A stretch of 64,000 nt of DNA from NCBI GenBank assembly GCA_030913385.1, contig CP133159.1, positions 1,138,584 to 1,202,583 on the forward strand, in the 5' to 3' direction. The notes under the pieces were generated by a model. The model saw only the letters and a program-made list of their open reading frames with translations. It did no database searches and was not told the DNA's origin. This DNA comes from Cytophagaceae bacterium ABcell3. GTDB lineage: Bacteria > Bacteroidota > Bacteroidia > Cytophagales > Cytophagaceae. Of this stretch, positions 1 through 9,175 are shown piece after piece (position 1 is the stretch's first letter; the number at the start of each line of letters is the position of its first letter). The position numbers and the translations under genes are program-made.

Positions 1-162
1 GACATTGTCTCTGGTTACATGAATTTCAAACTCACCAAAATGATAAGAACTGTCTTTTTTGTTAATAATTACTGCTTCTATTTGATTGTCTGCCAACACA
101 TCCTTAACCAATTCTGCCCTATGGTGTTTGTCTGTGGAATAAACTTTCTGCCAATTAATCAT
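1..162 (-). CDS. DUF2007-type protein, C-terminal part outside window
   Basis: A minus-strand reading frame of 54 codons starts at the ATG at 162-160 and runs off the left edge. It begins MINWQKVYSTDKHHRAEL and continues with VLADNQIEAVIINKKDSSYHF. This matches my memory of the small Bacteroidota DUF2007 proteins (a ferredoxin-like fold sometimes called putative signal transducing protein, biochemical role unknown). Its start overlaps the stop of the upstream CPBP protease by 8 bases (ATGATTAA), so the two are probably translationally coupled in one operon. Only the N-terminal part is visible, so length and C-terminus cannot be judged. Confidence 0.7.
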   Translation of the reverse strand, partial: MINWQKVYSTDKHHRAELVKDVLADNQIEAVIINKKDSSYHFGEFEIHVTRDNV

Positions 163-1075
163 GCTCTTGGTTTTTTATTGCTAATGATAAACGTTGATAT
201 GCTACTATAAGCATAACAGACACAAGAGTAAGGATAAATGTTAAAGCCGGAGCGGTTTCAGTTTCTTCAGGAGTACCTGTAATTCTGGCATAGCTCATAA
301 TGGCAAAGGTAAAGCTATTATTGATAAAATGTATAATAATAGGGATCCAGAGGTTCCCAGACCAGTAATACAGATAACCAAATAATGCACCTAACGCTAC
401 CCTCGGCAAAAAACCTTGGAACTGAAAGTGGATAATGCTGAATAAAATAGCTGTGACCCAAATGGCAATGTGTGGGTTTACAATGCTCCGCATTTCATTT
501 TGGATAATACCTCTAAAAAGGAGCTCTTCTCCAATGCCTGGTAGGATGGCTACTACGAGAAGGATTGGAAAAATCTCGTAAAAGTCTTCAAAATATATAA
601 GGATTCGGGTTAGTTTTTCTGCTCGTTCATCCAATTGCTCAAACGCTTCCTGTATTTGTGGCACAGGAAACCTCCATTGCTGGTTCCATTCTACTAGATA
701 GGATATGAAAGGCATGGCGGTAAAAAATATAGCTACTGCCAATACTAAGAAATAAGAGAACCTTGGTGTTTGAAATTGAAGGGTCGGCCGCAAGTCTTTT
801 TGTATATAAATTATATACAGTAAGGGCAAAAGCAGAAAGGTTGAAAAAGCACTTGCCCCCTGCATGATAAGCAGTAGGTTTCTTTGTCGCTGTTCATCAT
901 CGGTAATTGCTAAAATATCTTCAAGTTCAGCAATAGGTTCGCCTGTTAGCAGGGTTACTAACCCTCTGGTTATGAATGCGCCTACAATTAGAAATCCGAA
1001 GAGCCGAAGCAGTATGCCCGCAAATTTCAGAACTTTTAAAGGTCCAGGTATGTCTTCTGTATGTCTGTTTTCCAT
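155..1075 (-). CDS. CPBP family intramembrane glutamic protease
   Basis: Polytopic membrane protein of about 306 residues with the three signatures of the CPBP (CAAX protease and bacteriocin-processing, Abi) family: EELLFRG (catalytic glutamate pair), FSIIHFQ and HFINNS, each lying in a hydrophobic segment. CPBP members cleave within the membrane or act in peptide maturation; the substrate here is unknown. The open frame extends upstream to 1153, but that would overlap the divergent dus gene. The ATG at 1075 (MENRHTEDIPGP) leaves a 38-base divergent intergenic region and begins with the soluble N-terminal stretch I would expect, so I chose it. No clear Shine-Dalgarno is seen, as is common in Bacteroidota. 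It overlaps the following DUF2007 gene by 8 bases. Confidence 0.85.
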   Translation of the reverse strand: MENRHTEDIPGPLKVLKFAGILLRLFGFLIVGAFITRGLVTLLTGEPIAELEDILAITDDEQRQRNLLLIMQGASAFSTFLLLPLLYIIYIQKDLRPTLQFQTPRFSYFLVLAVAIFFTAMPFISYLVEWNQQWRFPVPQIQEAFEQLDERAEKLTRILIYFEDFYEIFPILLVVAILPGIGEELLFRGIIQNEMRSIVNPHIAIWVTAILFSIIHFQFQGFLPRVALGALFGYLYYWSGNLWIPIIIHFINNSFTFAIMSYARITGTPEETETAPALTFILTLVSVMLIVAYQRLSLAIKNQEHD

Positions 1076-1113
1076 AAAAGTTGTAAATTTACTGTAAATA
1101 TTGATAATTAAAA

Positions 1114-2103
1114 TTGGTAAAGATAGGAAACATAGAGCTAGGAGAGTTCCCACTTCTGCTAGCGCCGATGGAAGATGTTAGCGATCCTCCATTTCGTGCT
1201 GTTTGTAAAGAAAACGGTGCCGACTTAATGTACACTGAGTTCATTGCTGCCGAAGGACTTATTAGAGATGCTGCAAAAAGTAAGCAGAAACTCGATATTT
1301 ATGACTATGAACGTCCTATTGGCATCCAGATCTTTGGAGAAAAAATAGAATCAATGCGAGAAGCTTCTGCTATAGCTGAAGCCGCAGGTCCTGAACTGGT
1401 GGATATTAATTATGGGTGTCCTGTGAAAAAAGTGGCCTGTAAAGGTGCTGGTGCAGGGATTTTGTTAGACCTCCCAAAAATGCAGAAAATGACAGAGGAA
1501 ATTGTCAAAAGGTGTAACCTGCCCGTGACGGTAAAGACCAGGTTAGGGTGGGACCATAGCACTATTAAAATTCTAGAGGTAGCTAAAAGATTGCAAGATG
1601 TCGGCATTCAGGCTTTGACTATTCATGGGCGCACCAGGCAACAAATGTATAAGGGGGTGGCAGATTGGAGCTATATCGCCGAAGTAAAAAATTGTCAAGA
1701 CATTAAAATTCCTATTTTCGGCAATGGTGATATTGACTCTCCTGAAAAAGCTTTAGAATATAAAAACAGGTACGGTGTAGATGGGATAATGATTGGAAGG
1801 GCTGCCATTGGATACCCTTGGATATTCAATGAAATCAAGCATTTCATGAAAACAGGGAAACATTTGCCTAAGCCTGATATCAATGACCGTGTAGATGCAG
1901 TACGGAAGCACCTTCAAAGATCTGTGGAGTGGAAAGGGCCTCGTACAGGAATAATGGAAATGCGCATGCATTATTCTAACTACTTTAGAGGATTGCCTGA
2001 TTTTAAACCTTATAGGACAAGGTTGGTGACAGTAGATTCTTATGAAGAGGTTCTTGAAATCCTTGAAGAAGTATCTAGCAATTACGTTGGAAACATTGTC
2101 TAA
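1114..2103 (+). CDS. dusB: tRNA-dihydrouridine synthase (DusB type)
   Basis: Flavin-dependent enzyme that reduces uridine to dihydrouridine in tRNA D-loops. Family motifs in order: LLLAPMEDVSDPPFR near the N-terminus (FMN-binding barrel start), NYGCPVKKVACKGAG with the catalytic Cys, VTVKTRLGW, LTIHGRTRQQMYKG, FGNGDI and DGIMIGRAAIGYPW (phosphate site). At 329 residues it has the normal DusB length. The start is a TTG at 1114 giving MVKIGNIELGEFPLLL; no ATG lies between it and the conserved APMED motif that would keep the first barrel strand, so TTG is well supported. It is divergent from the CPBP protease gene. A weak hairpin with a T-run follows at 2237-2270. Confidence 0.95.
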   Translation: MVKIGNIELGEFPLLLAPMEDVSDPPFRAVCKENGADLMYTEFIAAEGLIRDAAKSKQKLDIYDYERPIGIQIFGEKIESMREASAIAEAAGPELVDINYGCPVKKVACKGAGAGILLDLPKMQKMTEEIVKRCNLPVTVKTRLGWDHSTIKILEVAKRLQDVGIQALTIHGRTRQQMYKGVADWSYIAEVKNCQDIKIPIFGNGDIDSPEKALEYKNRYGVDGIMIGRAAIGYPWIFNEIKHFMKTGKHLPKPDINDRVDAVRKHLQRSVEWKGPRTGIMEMRMHYSNYFRGLPDFKPYRTRLVTVDSYEEVLEILEEVSSNYVGNIV

Positions 2104-2236
2104 GCCTTTACTATTTGTGTTAGGATTTCTAATAAACATGATACAATCTCCTATAGCAAGAAAGTGCTTGTGAGCTATTAAACTTTAGAAATCCTAATGC
2201 ATTTTATTATGTGGATAAACGTGGTGTCTAGGCATT

Positions 2237-2270
2237 ATGCTCCCGTTGATATTCACTGAGCATTTTTTTA
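2237..2270 (+). terminator. possible weak terminator after dusB
   Basis: ATGCTC (2237-2242) and GAGCAT (2258-2263) form a 6 bp stem with a 15-base loop and are followed directly by seven T. The stem is short and the loop long, so this is only a weak candidate. It lies about 135 bases after the dusB stop and before the next plus-strand gene. Confidence 0.3.
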
Positions 2271-2361
2271 CTCCTCTCTTAAATGGAGTAACTTTTCTTA
2301 AACGATTCTTTTCCTATAGAAGTTAAATGTGAAGTAGCATACTTATAAGAGGGGAAGAACG

Positions 2362-3147
2362 ATGACATATAAGAACAAGATAAAACCTCCATTTTTCACG
2401 CCTGAACTTTCAGACGAAGATTACTTATGGCGATACTTTGATTTAAAAGGTTTCTTATACTTGATAACCATGAAGTCTATTTACTTCAGTAGGGTAGATA
2501 AGTTTGAAGATGCAAACGAAGGGGTGGATTTGCGCCTATTGATGGAAAAGAAAATGCGTAAAGAGAAATATGGAAATAGATTTTTGGAAGTTGGTAAACT
2601 GATTATGAGTGACAGTGCCAATAATGATAATCAAGAGTTGAACCAAAGGAAGTATTTTGTGAGCTGTTGGCACCAAAACGCACATGAATCACCTCTTATG
2701 TGGAGCATCTATTCTAACCCAGAGGGTATTGCTGTTAGGATTAAGTACAAAGACATGAAAAGGTTGTTTAGCAATGCCTACATCAACTGGACTAACCCCG
2801 AAGACTTTCATTTGTCAGTAGAAAAAATACGTTATATTAATGTCCATGAGCTTATTCACCTTCCTGATGAAGAAATTCAACGATTAAATAAAGTCTGTCT
2901 TTTTAAAGAAATAGGATATAAGTACGAGCATGAAGTGAGGATCGTAGCTAAAAGTCACGAGGAGTTATTTTATAATGGGCAGGAAATTACCAGCATTGAC
3001 ATACTTTTGAAGGACACACGTTTTGAATGCCTTACCGGTGTATTTCACCCAAAATCCAGCCAATGGTTTCAACGTACAATCAGAGAAATTGCACAAAGAC
3101 TTGGTGTTTTCTTGGAGCTGCGCAGGTCTTCTTTAGAGTTTAGATAA
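2362..3147 (+). CDS. DUF2971 domain-containing protein
   Basis: Cytosolic protein of 261 residues without signal peptide or membrane segments. The layout fits DUF2971: an N-terminal LWRYFDLKGFLYLI followed by IYFSRVDKFEDANEG, then the central FVSCWHQNAHESPLMWSIYS block, a basic and aromatic middle part, and a C-terminal region of the type VFHPKSSQWFQRTI. DUF2971 proteins are widespread and often sit in accessory or defence neighbourhoods, but their biochemical role is not established. No defence partner is visible here: the gene stands alone between dusB and two minus-strand genes. Start ATG with GAGGGGAA about 8 bases upstream, an unusually good Shine-Dalgarno for this genome. Confidence 0.75.
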   Translation: MTYKNKIKPPFFTPELSDEDYLWRYFDLKGFLYLITMKSIYFSRVDKFEDANEGVDLRLLMEKKMRKEKYGNRFLEVGKLIMSDSANNDNQELNQRKYFVSCWHQNAHESPLMWSIYSNPEGIAVRIKYKDMKRLFSNAYINWTNPEDFHLSVEKIRYINVHELIHLPDEEIQRLNKVCLFKEIGYKYEHEVRIVAKSHEELFYNGQEITSIDILLKDTRFECLTGVFHPKSSQWFQRTIREIAQRLGVFLELRRSSLEFR

Positions 3148-3256
3148 GTACCCTTAGTTTCTTGTAACAAGTTTTTTTTAAAGCGTCTGTTTTTTTGACA
3201 AAGCTAAGTTTTCTCACGACCATAGCCTGCCTTGCATATTCAAGACTTTGGTGGGA

Positions 3257-3889
3257 TTATTTTGCATTGCTGTTTCTTTTGTACCAGTATCCCCATGTAT
3301 ATCTAAAGCCTGCAGCAAATTGGGGCTCAAAAGTAAATGGCCTGTCAACAATTTCTGTGTATAAGTTTATATCAGCATATACATTTATAGGAATATTTTT
3401 TGGTGTATACTCTATGCCTACTATAAATTCCGGGCCTATCCCCAAGTAGGTTTTTTCCCCTGGCCTGTCCATAAAGGTGTCATAATACTCAAACTCAACC
3501 CTTCTGGCTTGCACACCTGCTCCATAGTAAAAAGTCAAGTGTTCGTTATCTTTTGAAAAGTTTTTATGCTGTAAAAGGCGGGCTTGTAAACTTATAGGGG
3601 CTCTATGCCTGTGGTAGCGGTACTCTTTGTCTATAAACCTGTACCTAAAAAGCTCTTCATTGTTATAGAACCAGAAAAGGGGGATGCCGGCTATAACTTC
3701 ATAAGCTCTTTGGTTCCATGTATACCGTTTTAATGAGATTCCCAAAGGATTTCCCATTCGGCCCCCCCCAGCCCACTTATACTCTGGAGCGTCCCAGTCT
3801 TGTGGAACCTCATACCTTCTTTGTGCTTCTGCAGAAAGTACTGGAAAAAGAAGTAATAAGAAAACTATTTTATGTAAACTTCCCCTCAT
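3257..3889 (-). CDS. secreted barrel-like protein, paralogue 1
   Basis: A 210-residue protein with a clear signal peptide (MRGSLHKIVFLLLLFPVLSA, cleavage near EAQ). The mature part is rich in alternating aromatic/polar strands with GIGPEFIVGIEYTPKNIPIN and ends in a strand-like segment FAAGFRYTWGYWY. This suggests a small outer-membrane beta-barrel or periplasmic barrel. It is a diverged paralogue of the next minus-strand gene (4002-4589): same signal peptide layout, same start of the mature part (MGNPLGISLKRYT versus AGAPTGVTVKRYF) and the same GxGPExIxGxEYT block. No function is assigned; I do not recognise a named family. Confidence 0.7.
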   Translation of the reverse strand: MRGSLHKIVFLLLLFPVLSAEAQRRYEVPQDWDAPEYKWAGGGRMGNPLGISLKRYTWNQRAYEVIAGIPLFWFYNNEELFRYRFIDKEYRYHRHRAPISLQARLLQHKNFSKDNEHLTFYYGAGVQARRVEFEYYDTFMDRPGEKTYLGIGPEFIVGIEYTPKNIPINVYADINLYTEIVDRPFTFEPQFAAGFRYTWGYWYKRNSNAK

Positions 3890-4001
3890 GCCAACAGCTT
3901 TTATAAAATAACTTGGGCATGAAAGGAAAGGTTAAGGAATATTAGATAAACTTTTCCCTGGGCATTATAGCTTTTTGTTTAGTTACTATATTTCTAGCTG
4001 C

Positions 4002-4589
4002 TTAAAAGTTAAATCTTGCACCTATGCCAAACAATGGTTCAAGATGAAAAACGCCTAAAACTTCAACATATAAAGATGCTTCTAAGAATAAGGAAATGAA
4101 AGGAAGCTCCTCAAAGGTATATTCCATACCAAAAATCGCTTCCGGCCCTAGCCCAAATGCCGTAAAAGGCTCATTATACAACATCTCGCTATGGCGTGAG
4201 TCGTACATATCATAATAATAGGTAATGGAACGGAAGTATAAACCTGCACCATAATACAATGCTAGACCAGGGGCTTGGTCAGACTCAAAGTTCATTTCTC
4301 TCAAATAACGCAACTGTAGGCTAATAGCTCCTGAGCGGCCCCTATAGTCGCCAAGGTAGTATCTGTTTCCGTGTCTTCTTGCTGCATGTTCTATTCTGTG
4401 GTCTGCAAACCACATAGGGGCGTGCCCCACGACACCTTCAAGTGACGATTGCCCAAAATACCTTTTTACTGTTACGCCTGTTGGAGCGCCAGCTCTTATG
4501 CCTATGCCCCAATCTTGCTGTGCAGTGCACGGCTTGTACAAAATAAATAAAACAAATAGGAGGTATAGTTTAAAGTGTTGATGCTTCAT
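4002..4589 (-). CDS. secreted barrel-like protein, paralogue 2
   Basis: A 195-residue protein with a signal peptide (MKHQHFKLYLLFVLFILYKP then CTAQQ). The body contains GIRAGAPTGVTVKRYFG, an ALYYGAGLYFRS strand, GLGPEAIFGMEYTFEELPF and ends in LFGIGARFNF; a terminal aromatic residue is typical of outer-membrane barrels. It is paralogous to 3257-3889 and probably arose by tandem duplication. The two are on the same strand about 110 bases apart and may be cotranscribed. Function unknown; an outer-membrane or surface role is inferred only from signal peptide and strand pattern. Confidence 0.7.
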   Translation of the reverse strand: MKHQHFKLYLLFVLFILYKPCTAQQDWGIGIRAGAPTGVTVKRYFGQSSLEGVVGHAPMWFADHRIEHAARRHGNRYYLGDYRGRSGAISLQLRYLREMNFESDQAPGLALYYGAGLYFRSITYYYDMYDSRHSEMLYNEPFTAFGLGPEAIFGMEYTFEELPFISLFLEASLYVEVLGVFHLEPLFGIGARFNF

Positions 4590-4788
4590 CTTTTTTATGG
4601 CTTAGCAAAGCTAAAATAGGACGCGCTGAAAAACGCCCAAAATGTTGACTTATTTATATTTGTGTAAAAAGTATGAGTGATAGGTGCAAGGGTTTTTCGG
4701 TTATTTCTTAATTTACCGTGCACAGTAAATTGAGAGACTTCTAATCCAATACTTTTTTTGGGCTAGCCACAAGCGCACAATCTACTTT

Positions 4789-4835
4789 ATGGCCTTACAT
4801 TCGAAGTATTCCAATACGTCTTCATGTAAGGCCAT
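4789..4835. repeat. 12 bp perfect inverted repeat in intergenic gap
   Basis: ATGGCCTTACAT (4789-4800) and its exact reverse complement ATGTAAGGCCAT (4824-4835) enclose a 23-base loop that can extend the stem (GAAG with CTTC, TATT with AATA). There is no T-run on either strand, so a simple intrinsic terminator is unlikely. The element sits in the 448-base gap 4590-5037, between the M1 peptidase stop and the barrel paralogue start. I see no gene elsewhere in that gap. Confidence 0.6.
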
Positions 4836-5037
4836 GCGTATCTTGCACACTTGTGACTTTTTCAGCAGGCCCTAAGATAAAGAGATCTCAAATATAATTG
4901 AAAGGTTATTCTATATTTCTTTATTCCACATGAAGAAATAGGAAATATCATGTGTTACAAAAGAGCCGATAGTCAGCCTATTGGTGTCTCGGCTTATATT
5001 GCTTGTGGATATTGACTTTTCAACCCTTGGTGGTTGG

Positions 5038-6675
5038 TTATAGGTCATAAGATTTTACTTTTATATAGAAGTCCTTTTTTATGCTAATGTTGCCATCCGT
5101 TTCAATTTTTATCTTTTGCTTTTGGGTAGTGGGGTAAATACGTAGGACCTCCTTGCCGTCTATTATCAAATCTAGAGGCATATCAAAATCAGGTGTTTTC
5201 TTGTCCCAGTGATACGTTAGGATACTATGGTTTTTTCTTTTCTTTATTTTATAGATGAAGTTTGGCGGTGAAGCAAACTTCAGGTATCTGTCAAAAAAGG
5301 GTTGTAGGTCTTTTCCTGTTTTCTTCGAAAAATAGTTAATGATGTCTTGTGTATTTACAATAGTGTAAGCTAAGTCATTGGTAATGTCTTTGAATGTTTG
5401 AAACCATAAGTCATCATTATTGACATAATGTCTTAAAGAGTGTAGCATCCATGCTCCTTTATAGTACATGTCCGGATGCTCCCAGTGATGAAAGTTTACA
5501 TGTAAAGGTCCCAGCATGGGTTCTTTATTTTTGATCATCTTTTTTTGGTGAGCGAGGTATTGTAAAGCGGCATGATAACCAAACTTTTTTTCTATATACA
5601 GTGCCTCTGTATAAGTAGCAAAAGACTCATGTATCCACAACTCTCCATGGTCGGCAGCGGTTATACTGTTGCCCCACCATTCGTGTGCGGATTCATGGAG
5701 GATAATGTAGTCAAAGTCAAAATAATCTGTTTTATAGTTGTTGCCATAAGAAATACCGCTTTGGTGCTCCATTCCCCAGTAAGAAGTTTCTATAAGTTTA
5801 TAGCTATCGCGTATGAAAGGGTATGGCGCATATAAATTCTCAAAGCCTCCAATAATGTCATGCACTTGTTTAAAATGTTTTTTAGCTTTCTCTAGATTGT
5901 AGTCCAGGACATAATATTGCAAGTCTAAAGTGTCACCAGATTGGCTGAGGTAATGATCATCAAAGCTGGCATAATGAGCTAAGTTCATGGTAACATTGTA
6001 GTTGTTGATTGGATAAGTAACTTTCCAGTGGTACCGGGTATAGCCGTCGTTTAGCGGGATTTTCTTTTCCAGTCTTCCGTTCGACGCACAAACGAGGCTG
6101 TCGGGAACCTCAAATGCCATATGCATGCTGTCTGGCTTCACGGATATATGGTCTATGTTAGGCCACCAAAGGCTGGCGCCAATACCTTCTACAGCTACAC
6201 CTGCCCATGTTCTGCCTAAACTGTCTTTTGACCAGACAAATCCCCCGTCCCAAGGTGGATTGTTAGCTTCTTGGGGCTTCCCGCTGTAGTGAATGGTTAC
6301 AATGTTTTGCGCACCTTGTGGTACAGGGTTCTTAAATCTTACAAAAATAAAATTGCTGTCTCTTTCAATTTTGGCTATTTCATAGGAGGAAATCACACTG
6401 TCTATAATAAAATTTGAGAATAGGTCTATTTGAATCTTGCTGTGATTTCTTGTTGATTTATAATGAATAGCATTTTTTCCAGATATAGATTTTTGTGCAG
6501 GGTTAATCCTTAGCTGCAGGTCGTAGAAAGAAAGCTCTAAACAATTTCTGTACTCATGAAGTTTTCCTCTCAGGGTATCGTAATGACTGATTCCTTGATG
6601 TTGAGCAGAGCTTGGTATCGATAGCAATAAACCTGATAATGTGATGAGTATTTTTAGAACAACGCTGCACTTCAT
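5038..6675 (-). CDS. secreted M1 family metallopeptidase
   Basis: Zinc aminopeptidase-type protein of 545 residues with signal peptide (hydrophobic residues 6-20, cleavage near SSAQ). It has an N-terminal beta-saddle region (RINPAQKSISGKNAIHY and onward), substrate-binding GMEHQ at 301-305 in place of the usual GAMEN, and zinc motif HESAHEWWG with H327, E328, H331 and the third ligand E350 in WIHESFATYTEAL. YYKGAWMLHSLR probably carries the catalytic tyrosine. The enzyme should trim N-terminal residues from peptides in the periplasm or outside the cell. No T9SS sorting domain is visible at the C-terminus. It is shorter than classic PepN because it lacks the long C-terminal helical domain. Stands alone on the minus strand, divergent from the FnIII protein gene. 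Confidence 0.92.
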   Translation of the reverse strand: MKCSVVLKILITLSGLLLSIPSSAQHQGISHYDTLRGKLHEYRNCLELSFYDLQLRINPAQKSISGKNAIHYKSTRNHSKIQIDLFSNFIIDSVISSYEIAKIERDSNFIFVRFKNPVPQGAQNIVTIHYSGKPQEANNPPWDGGFVWSKDSLGRTWAGVAVEGIGASLWWPNIDHISVKPDSMHMAFEVPDSLVCASNGRLEKKIPLNDGYTRYHWKVTYPINNYNVTMNLAHYASFDDHYLSQSGDTLDLQYYVLDYNLEKAKKHFKQVHDIIGGFENLYAPYPFIRDSYKLIETSYWGMEHQSGISYGNNYKTDYFDFDYIILHESAHEWWGNSITAADHGELWIHESFATYTEALYIEKKFGYHAALQYLAHQKKMIKNKEPMLGPLHVNFHHWEHPDMYYKGAWMLHSLRHYVNNDDLWFQTFKDITNDLAYTIVNTQDIINYFSKKTGKDLQPFFDRYLKFASPPNFIYKIKKRKNHSILTYHWDKKTPDFDMPLDLIIDGKEVLRIYPTTQKQKIKIETDGNISIKKDFYIKVKSYDL

Positions 6676-6810
6676 AGTGAAAGAGATAATGTGCTAATCA
6701 ATAATGGGTTTAATCAACTGCCACTGCCAATTATAACGGGCTTTGACATTAGGATGTGCAAGTATCTTAATTTTTTTAATATAAAACAGACTTTTAACAA
6801 CTTAAAAACA

Positions 6811-8625
6811 ATGAAGAGTATGAAGAAAGTATTACTTGTATGCAGTATTTTTTTACTGTCAATTATGGGTGCACGCGGTCAATCGATTAATGATGAGGGC
6901 ACAGGCTTTCGTTCAGATTTTGATGTAGCAGGTGAGGACGAACCTCAGCCTTGCTGGATTGGGCTAGAGGCATGGATTGAGGATGATGAAGAAATGGGAC
7001 AGGTTTATGAAGCTGAAAGAACAGAGGATAACACAGTGGTTATTACTGGCATGGGTAACAACCCTGAATACGCACCTGTTTGGTATGGTTTTAATCATGA
7101 GTGTGGTGAAGAACAGCAATACATTGATATTAGTGAAAACCCTACGATTATCATTAACGCCAAGGGAGCAGAAGGAACACAACTTCAGGTACACGTAGCT
7201 GATGCGGACGGCCATGCTACCAATTGCGACAACTGTATGGATAATGGGGTTGTGACTTTGTCGGAATCTTTTCAAGAGTTCGAAATCAGTGTTGCTGAAT
7301 TCCTTTGTCAATATGGTGGCGACTGTGAAGATGAAGATGGTGGTATAGTAGTAGACGCTACTAATATTGGAAATGTTAACCTTACTATAAACCCTGGTTC
7401 TGTCAACGATGACGATGTTTGGGTTGAGATTGACTATATTGTAGTTGGAGACTACGAAGTAGAAGAGCCTGAGCTTCCTAATGCTCCAGAAAACTTTTCT
7501 GTAGAGGTTCTTTCTGAAACAGAAGTCGAGCTAGATTGGGATGATGTAGAAGGTGCCGATGAGTATTTGGTGCACTGGAATGAACTAGGTGAGGAAGTTG
7601 AGGAATTGACGATAGATGCAGATGAGGAACGCCCTTATGTCGTTTCTGACCTTGAGGCTGGTACACAATATTCTTTTATGGTTGCTACTTATGCTGATGG
7701 TCAGTTATCTCCATTTACTGATCCTATTATTGTAACTACAGACGGCGAAGTTGATCATCCAGATGCTCTGGATACGCCTCAAAATTTTGAAGTAAACGTT
7801 CATCCAAATAATACAATAACCGTAAGTCTTGATGCAGTAGAAAATGCTACTGGATATGCACTGGACTATGCGCCTGAGGGATCTGATAACTGGAATGAGT
7901 TGCAACAGTTCAATAATGTTACTTGGACATCTCCGGTACTTACAGAAGACCCGTATAATTTTCAAGGTCATTACGATTTTCGTGTCAGGGCGTTATATGA
8001 TCATGCCGAAGATGATGTGCATATTGAGTCTGAGCCATCTGAAACTGTAACTGTACTTATTGGTGACGAAGTGGAGCCTGGTACACCTGTAGTTCCTGCA
8101 AACTTCCAGGCTGATGCTATTTCTGATACCGAAATACAGTTAAACTGGGATGCTGTAGAGCTTGCAGACAATTACCTAATTGCTTGGCAGGAGACTGACA
8201 GTGGAAACTGGGATACACTGACTGTGGCAGGCGATGTAAATGACTACCTTGTCTCGGACCTTTCTCCTGAGACCTCTTATGATTTTAGCATTGCTTCTGT
8301 AGTGGAGGGCGAGGTCTCTGATTTCTCAGGTATTGTTTCAGCGCAGACAGAAACGACCACTTCGGCTGCGAGGGCTAGAATGAAGGTTGACCTTGCCTTG
8401 TACCCGAACCCTTCTGGAGGAACAACAAGAATTGATTATGACGCTGTTAGTGGCATGGACATTCAGGTAAGAATAGCTACCTCTATGGGAGAGGATGTAC
8501 ATTCTTTTGCTGGTGGCCCTACTGGTGCGTCTTTCGATGCATCTATTTTAAACGCAGGTATTTATCTAGTTTATATAATGGCAGACGGTGAAGTTGTTGG
8601 GGTCGAAAGACTTGTAGTTGAATAA
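6811..8625 (+). CDS. secreted FnIII protein with T9SS C-terminal sorting domain
   Basis: Acidic extracellular protein of about 604 residues. The frame opens at 6691, but the second candidate start (ATG 6811, MKSMKKVLLVCSIFLLS) begins directly with a signal peptide ending near GARGQ, so I place the start there. An N-terminal domain of about 190 residues with carbohydrate-binding-module-like features (WIGLEAWIEDD, then a strand-rich stretch to DVWVEIDYIVVGDY) is followed by three fibronectin type III domains, each beginning P-NF-V and containing W-A-YLV and L-TSY-F. The C-terminus has LALYPNPSGGTTRIDY and GIYLVYIMADG-V-ERLVV, the type A T9SS sorting domain. It should therefore cross the outer membrane by the Por/Gld machine encoded downstream and be surface-attached or released. 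No catalytic domain is recognised. A terminator hairpin follows. Confidence 0.88.
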   Translation: MKSMKKVLLVCSIFLLSIMGARGQSINDEGTGFRSDFDVAGEDEPQPCWIGLEAWIEDDEEMGQVYEAERTEDNTVVITGMGNNPEYAPVWYGFNHECGEEQQYIDISENPTIIINAKGAEGTQLQVHVADADGHATNCDNCMDNGVVTLSESFQEFEISVAEFLCQYGGDCEDEDGGIVVDATNIGNVNLTINPGSVNDDDVWVEIDYIVVGDYEVEEPELPNAPENFSVEVLSETEVELDWDDVEGADEYLVHWNELGEEVEELTIDADEERPYVVSDLEAGTQYSFMVATYADGQLSPFTDPIIVTTDGEVDHPDALDTPQNFEVNVHPNNTITVSLDAVENATGYALDYAPEGSDNWNELQQFNNVTWTSPVLTEDPYNFQGHYDFRVRALYDHAEDDVHIESEPSETVTVLIGDEVEPGTPVVPANFQADAISDTEIQLNWDAVELADNYLIAWQETDSGNWDTLTVAGDVNDYLVSDLSPETSYDFSIASVVEGEVSDFSGIVSAQTETTTSAARARMKVDLALYPNPSGGTTRIDYDAVSGMDIQVRIATSMGEDVHSFAGGPTGASFDASILNAGIYLVYIMADGEVVGVERLVVE

Positions 8626-8648
8626 GCTTTTTCTTTCTACAGATATAA

Positions 8649-8682
8649 ATAGGCTGCCATTGATATGGTGGCCTATTTTTTT
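8649..8682. terminator. intrinsic terminator after the FnIII protein gene
   Basis: ATAGGCTGCCAT - TGAT - ATGGTGGCCTAT forms a strong hairpin with a single T/T mismatch, followed by a run of T. It lies between the converging FnIII gene (plus) and the TerB-like gene (minus). Confidence 0.85.
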
Positions 8683-8731
8683 ATATGATGATTGTTAAAA
8701 GTTATAGCAGCTTTTAAAACGGGGGGTATTG

Positions 8732-9106
8732 CTACTGATTTTTCTTTCTTATAAGACCAAGTAGTTCTTTTTGAACCTTCCAGTCTTTGGCCAGTGTAAG
8801 CATAGCCATGGCTTCCATTTCTGTCACATAGCCTTTTTTGCTGGCAGCGTCCCAAGTCTCACTTAAGTAAGCGAGCTTAGTTTCCGTGTCATAATTGGCA
8901 ATTGTTTCTTGAAAGAAAGATTTTGCCCTTTCAAAAGTAGATACAGAGTCTTTGTTAAGAAAATCATAGACCCACTCTAATTCTTCAGAGCCGTCAATTT
9001 GCTCTGCACTTTCTGCCAAAATGCTTTTTTCGTTATCTTTTATTCCATGATAACTAAATATAATGGCCTTAAGTAGGAGAATGGATTTCTTTTGTTCCTG
9101 TATCAT
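8732..9106 (-). CDS. conserved hypothetical, possibly TerB-like
   Basis: All-helical acidic cytosolic protein of 124 residues, no signal peptide. The pattern KAIIFSYHGIKDNEKSIL, then ELEWVYDFLN, YLSETWDAASKKGYVTEME and AMLTLAKDW resembles Bacteroidota proteins of about this size with a TerB/DjlA-like helical fold, but that assignment is from memory of the general pattern only. No enzymatic motif. It sits downstream of hemW on the same strand with a 70-base gap, so it may be cotranscribed with or independent of hemW. Function unknown. Confidence 0.6.
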   Translation of the reverse strand: MIQEQKKSILLLKAIIFSYHGIKDNEKSILAESAEQIDGSEELEWVYDFLNKDSVSTFERAKSFFQETIANYDTETKLAYLSETWDAASKKGYVTEMEAMAMLTLAKDWKVQKELLGLIRKKNQ

Positions 9107-9175
9107 TAATGGTAAGGAGTTTCTGTTACAAATATAAAAAATATCTATGTATTAACACATAATGTTGGTTTGATA

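Noticed and set aside
1076-1153. Upstream start of the CPBP protease
   Set aside because: It would overlap the well-supported TTG start of divergent dusB.
6691-6810. N-terminal extension of the FnIII protein
   Set aside because: The 40 extra residues precede a perfect signal peptide at 6811 and look like translated leader.
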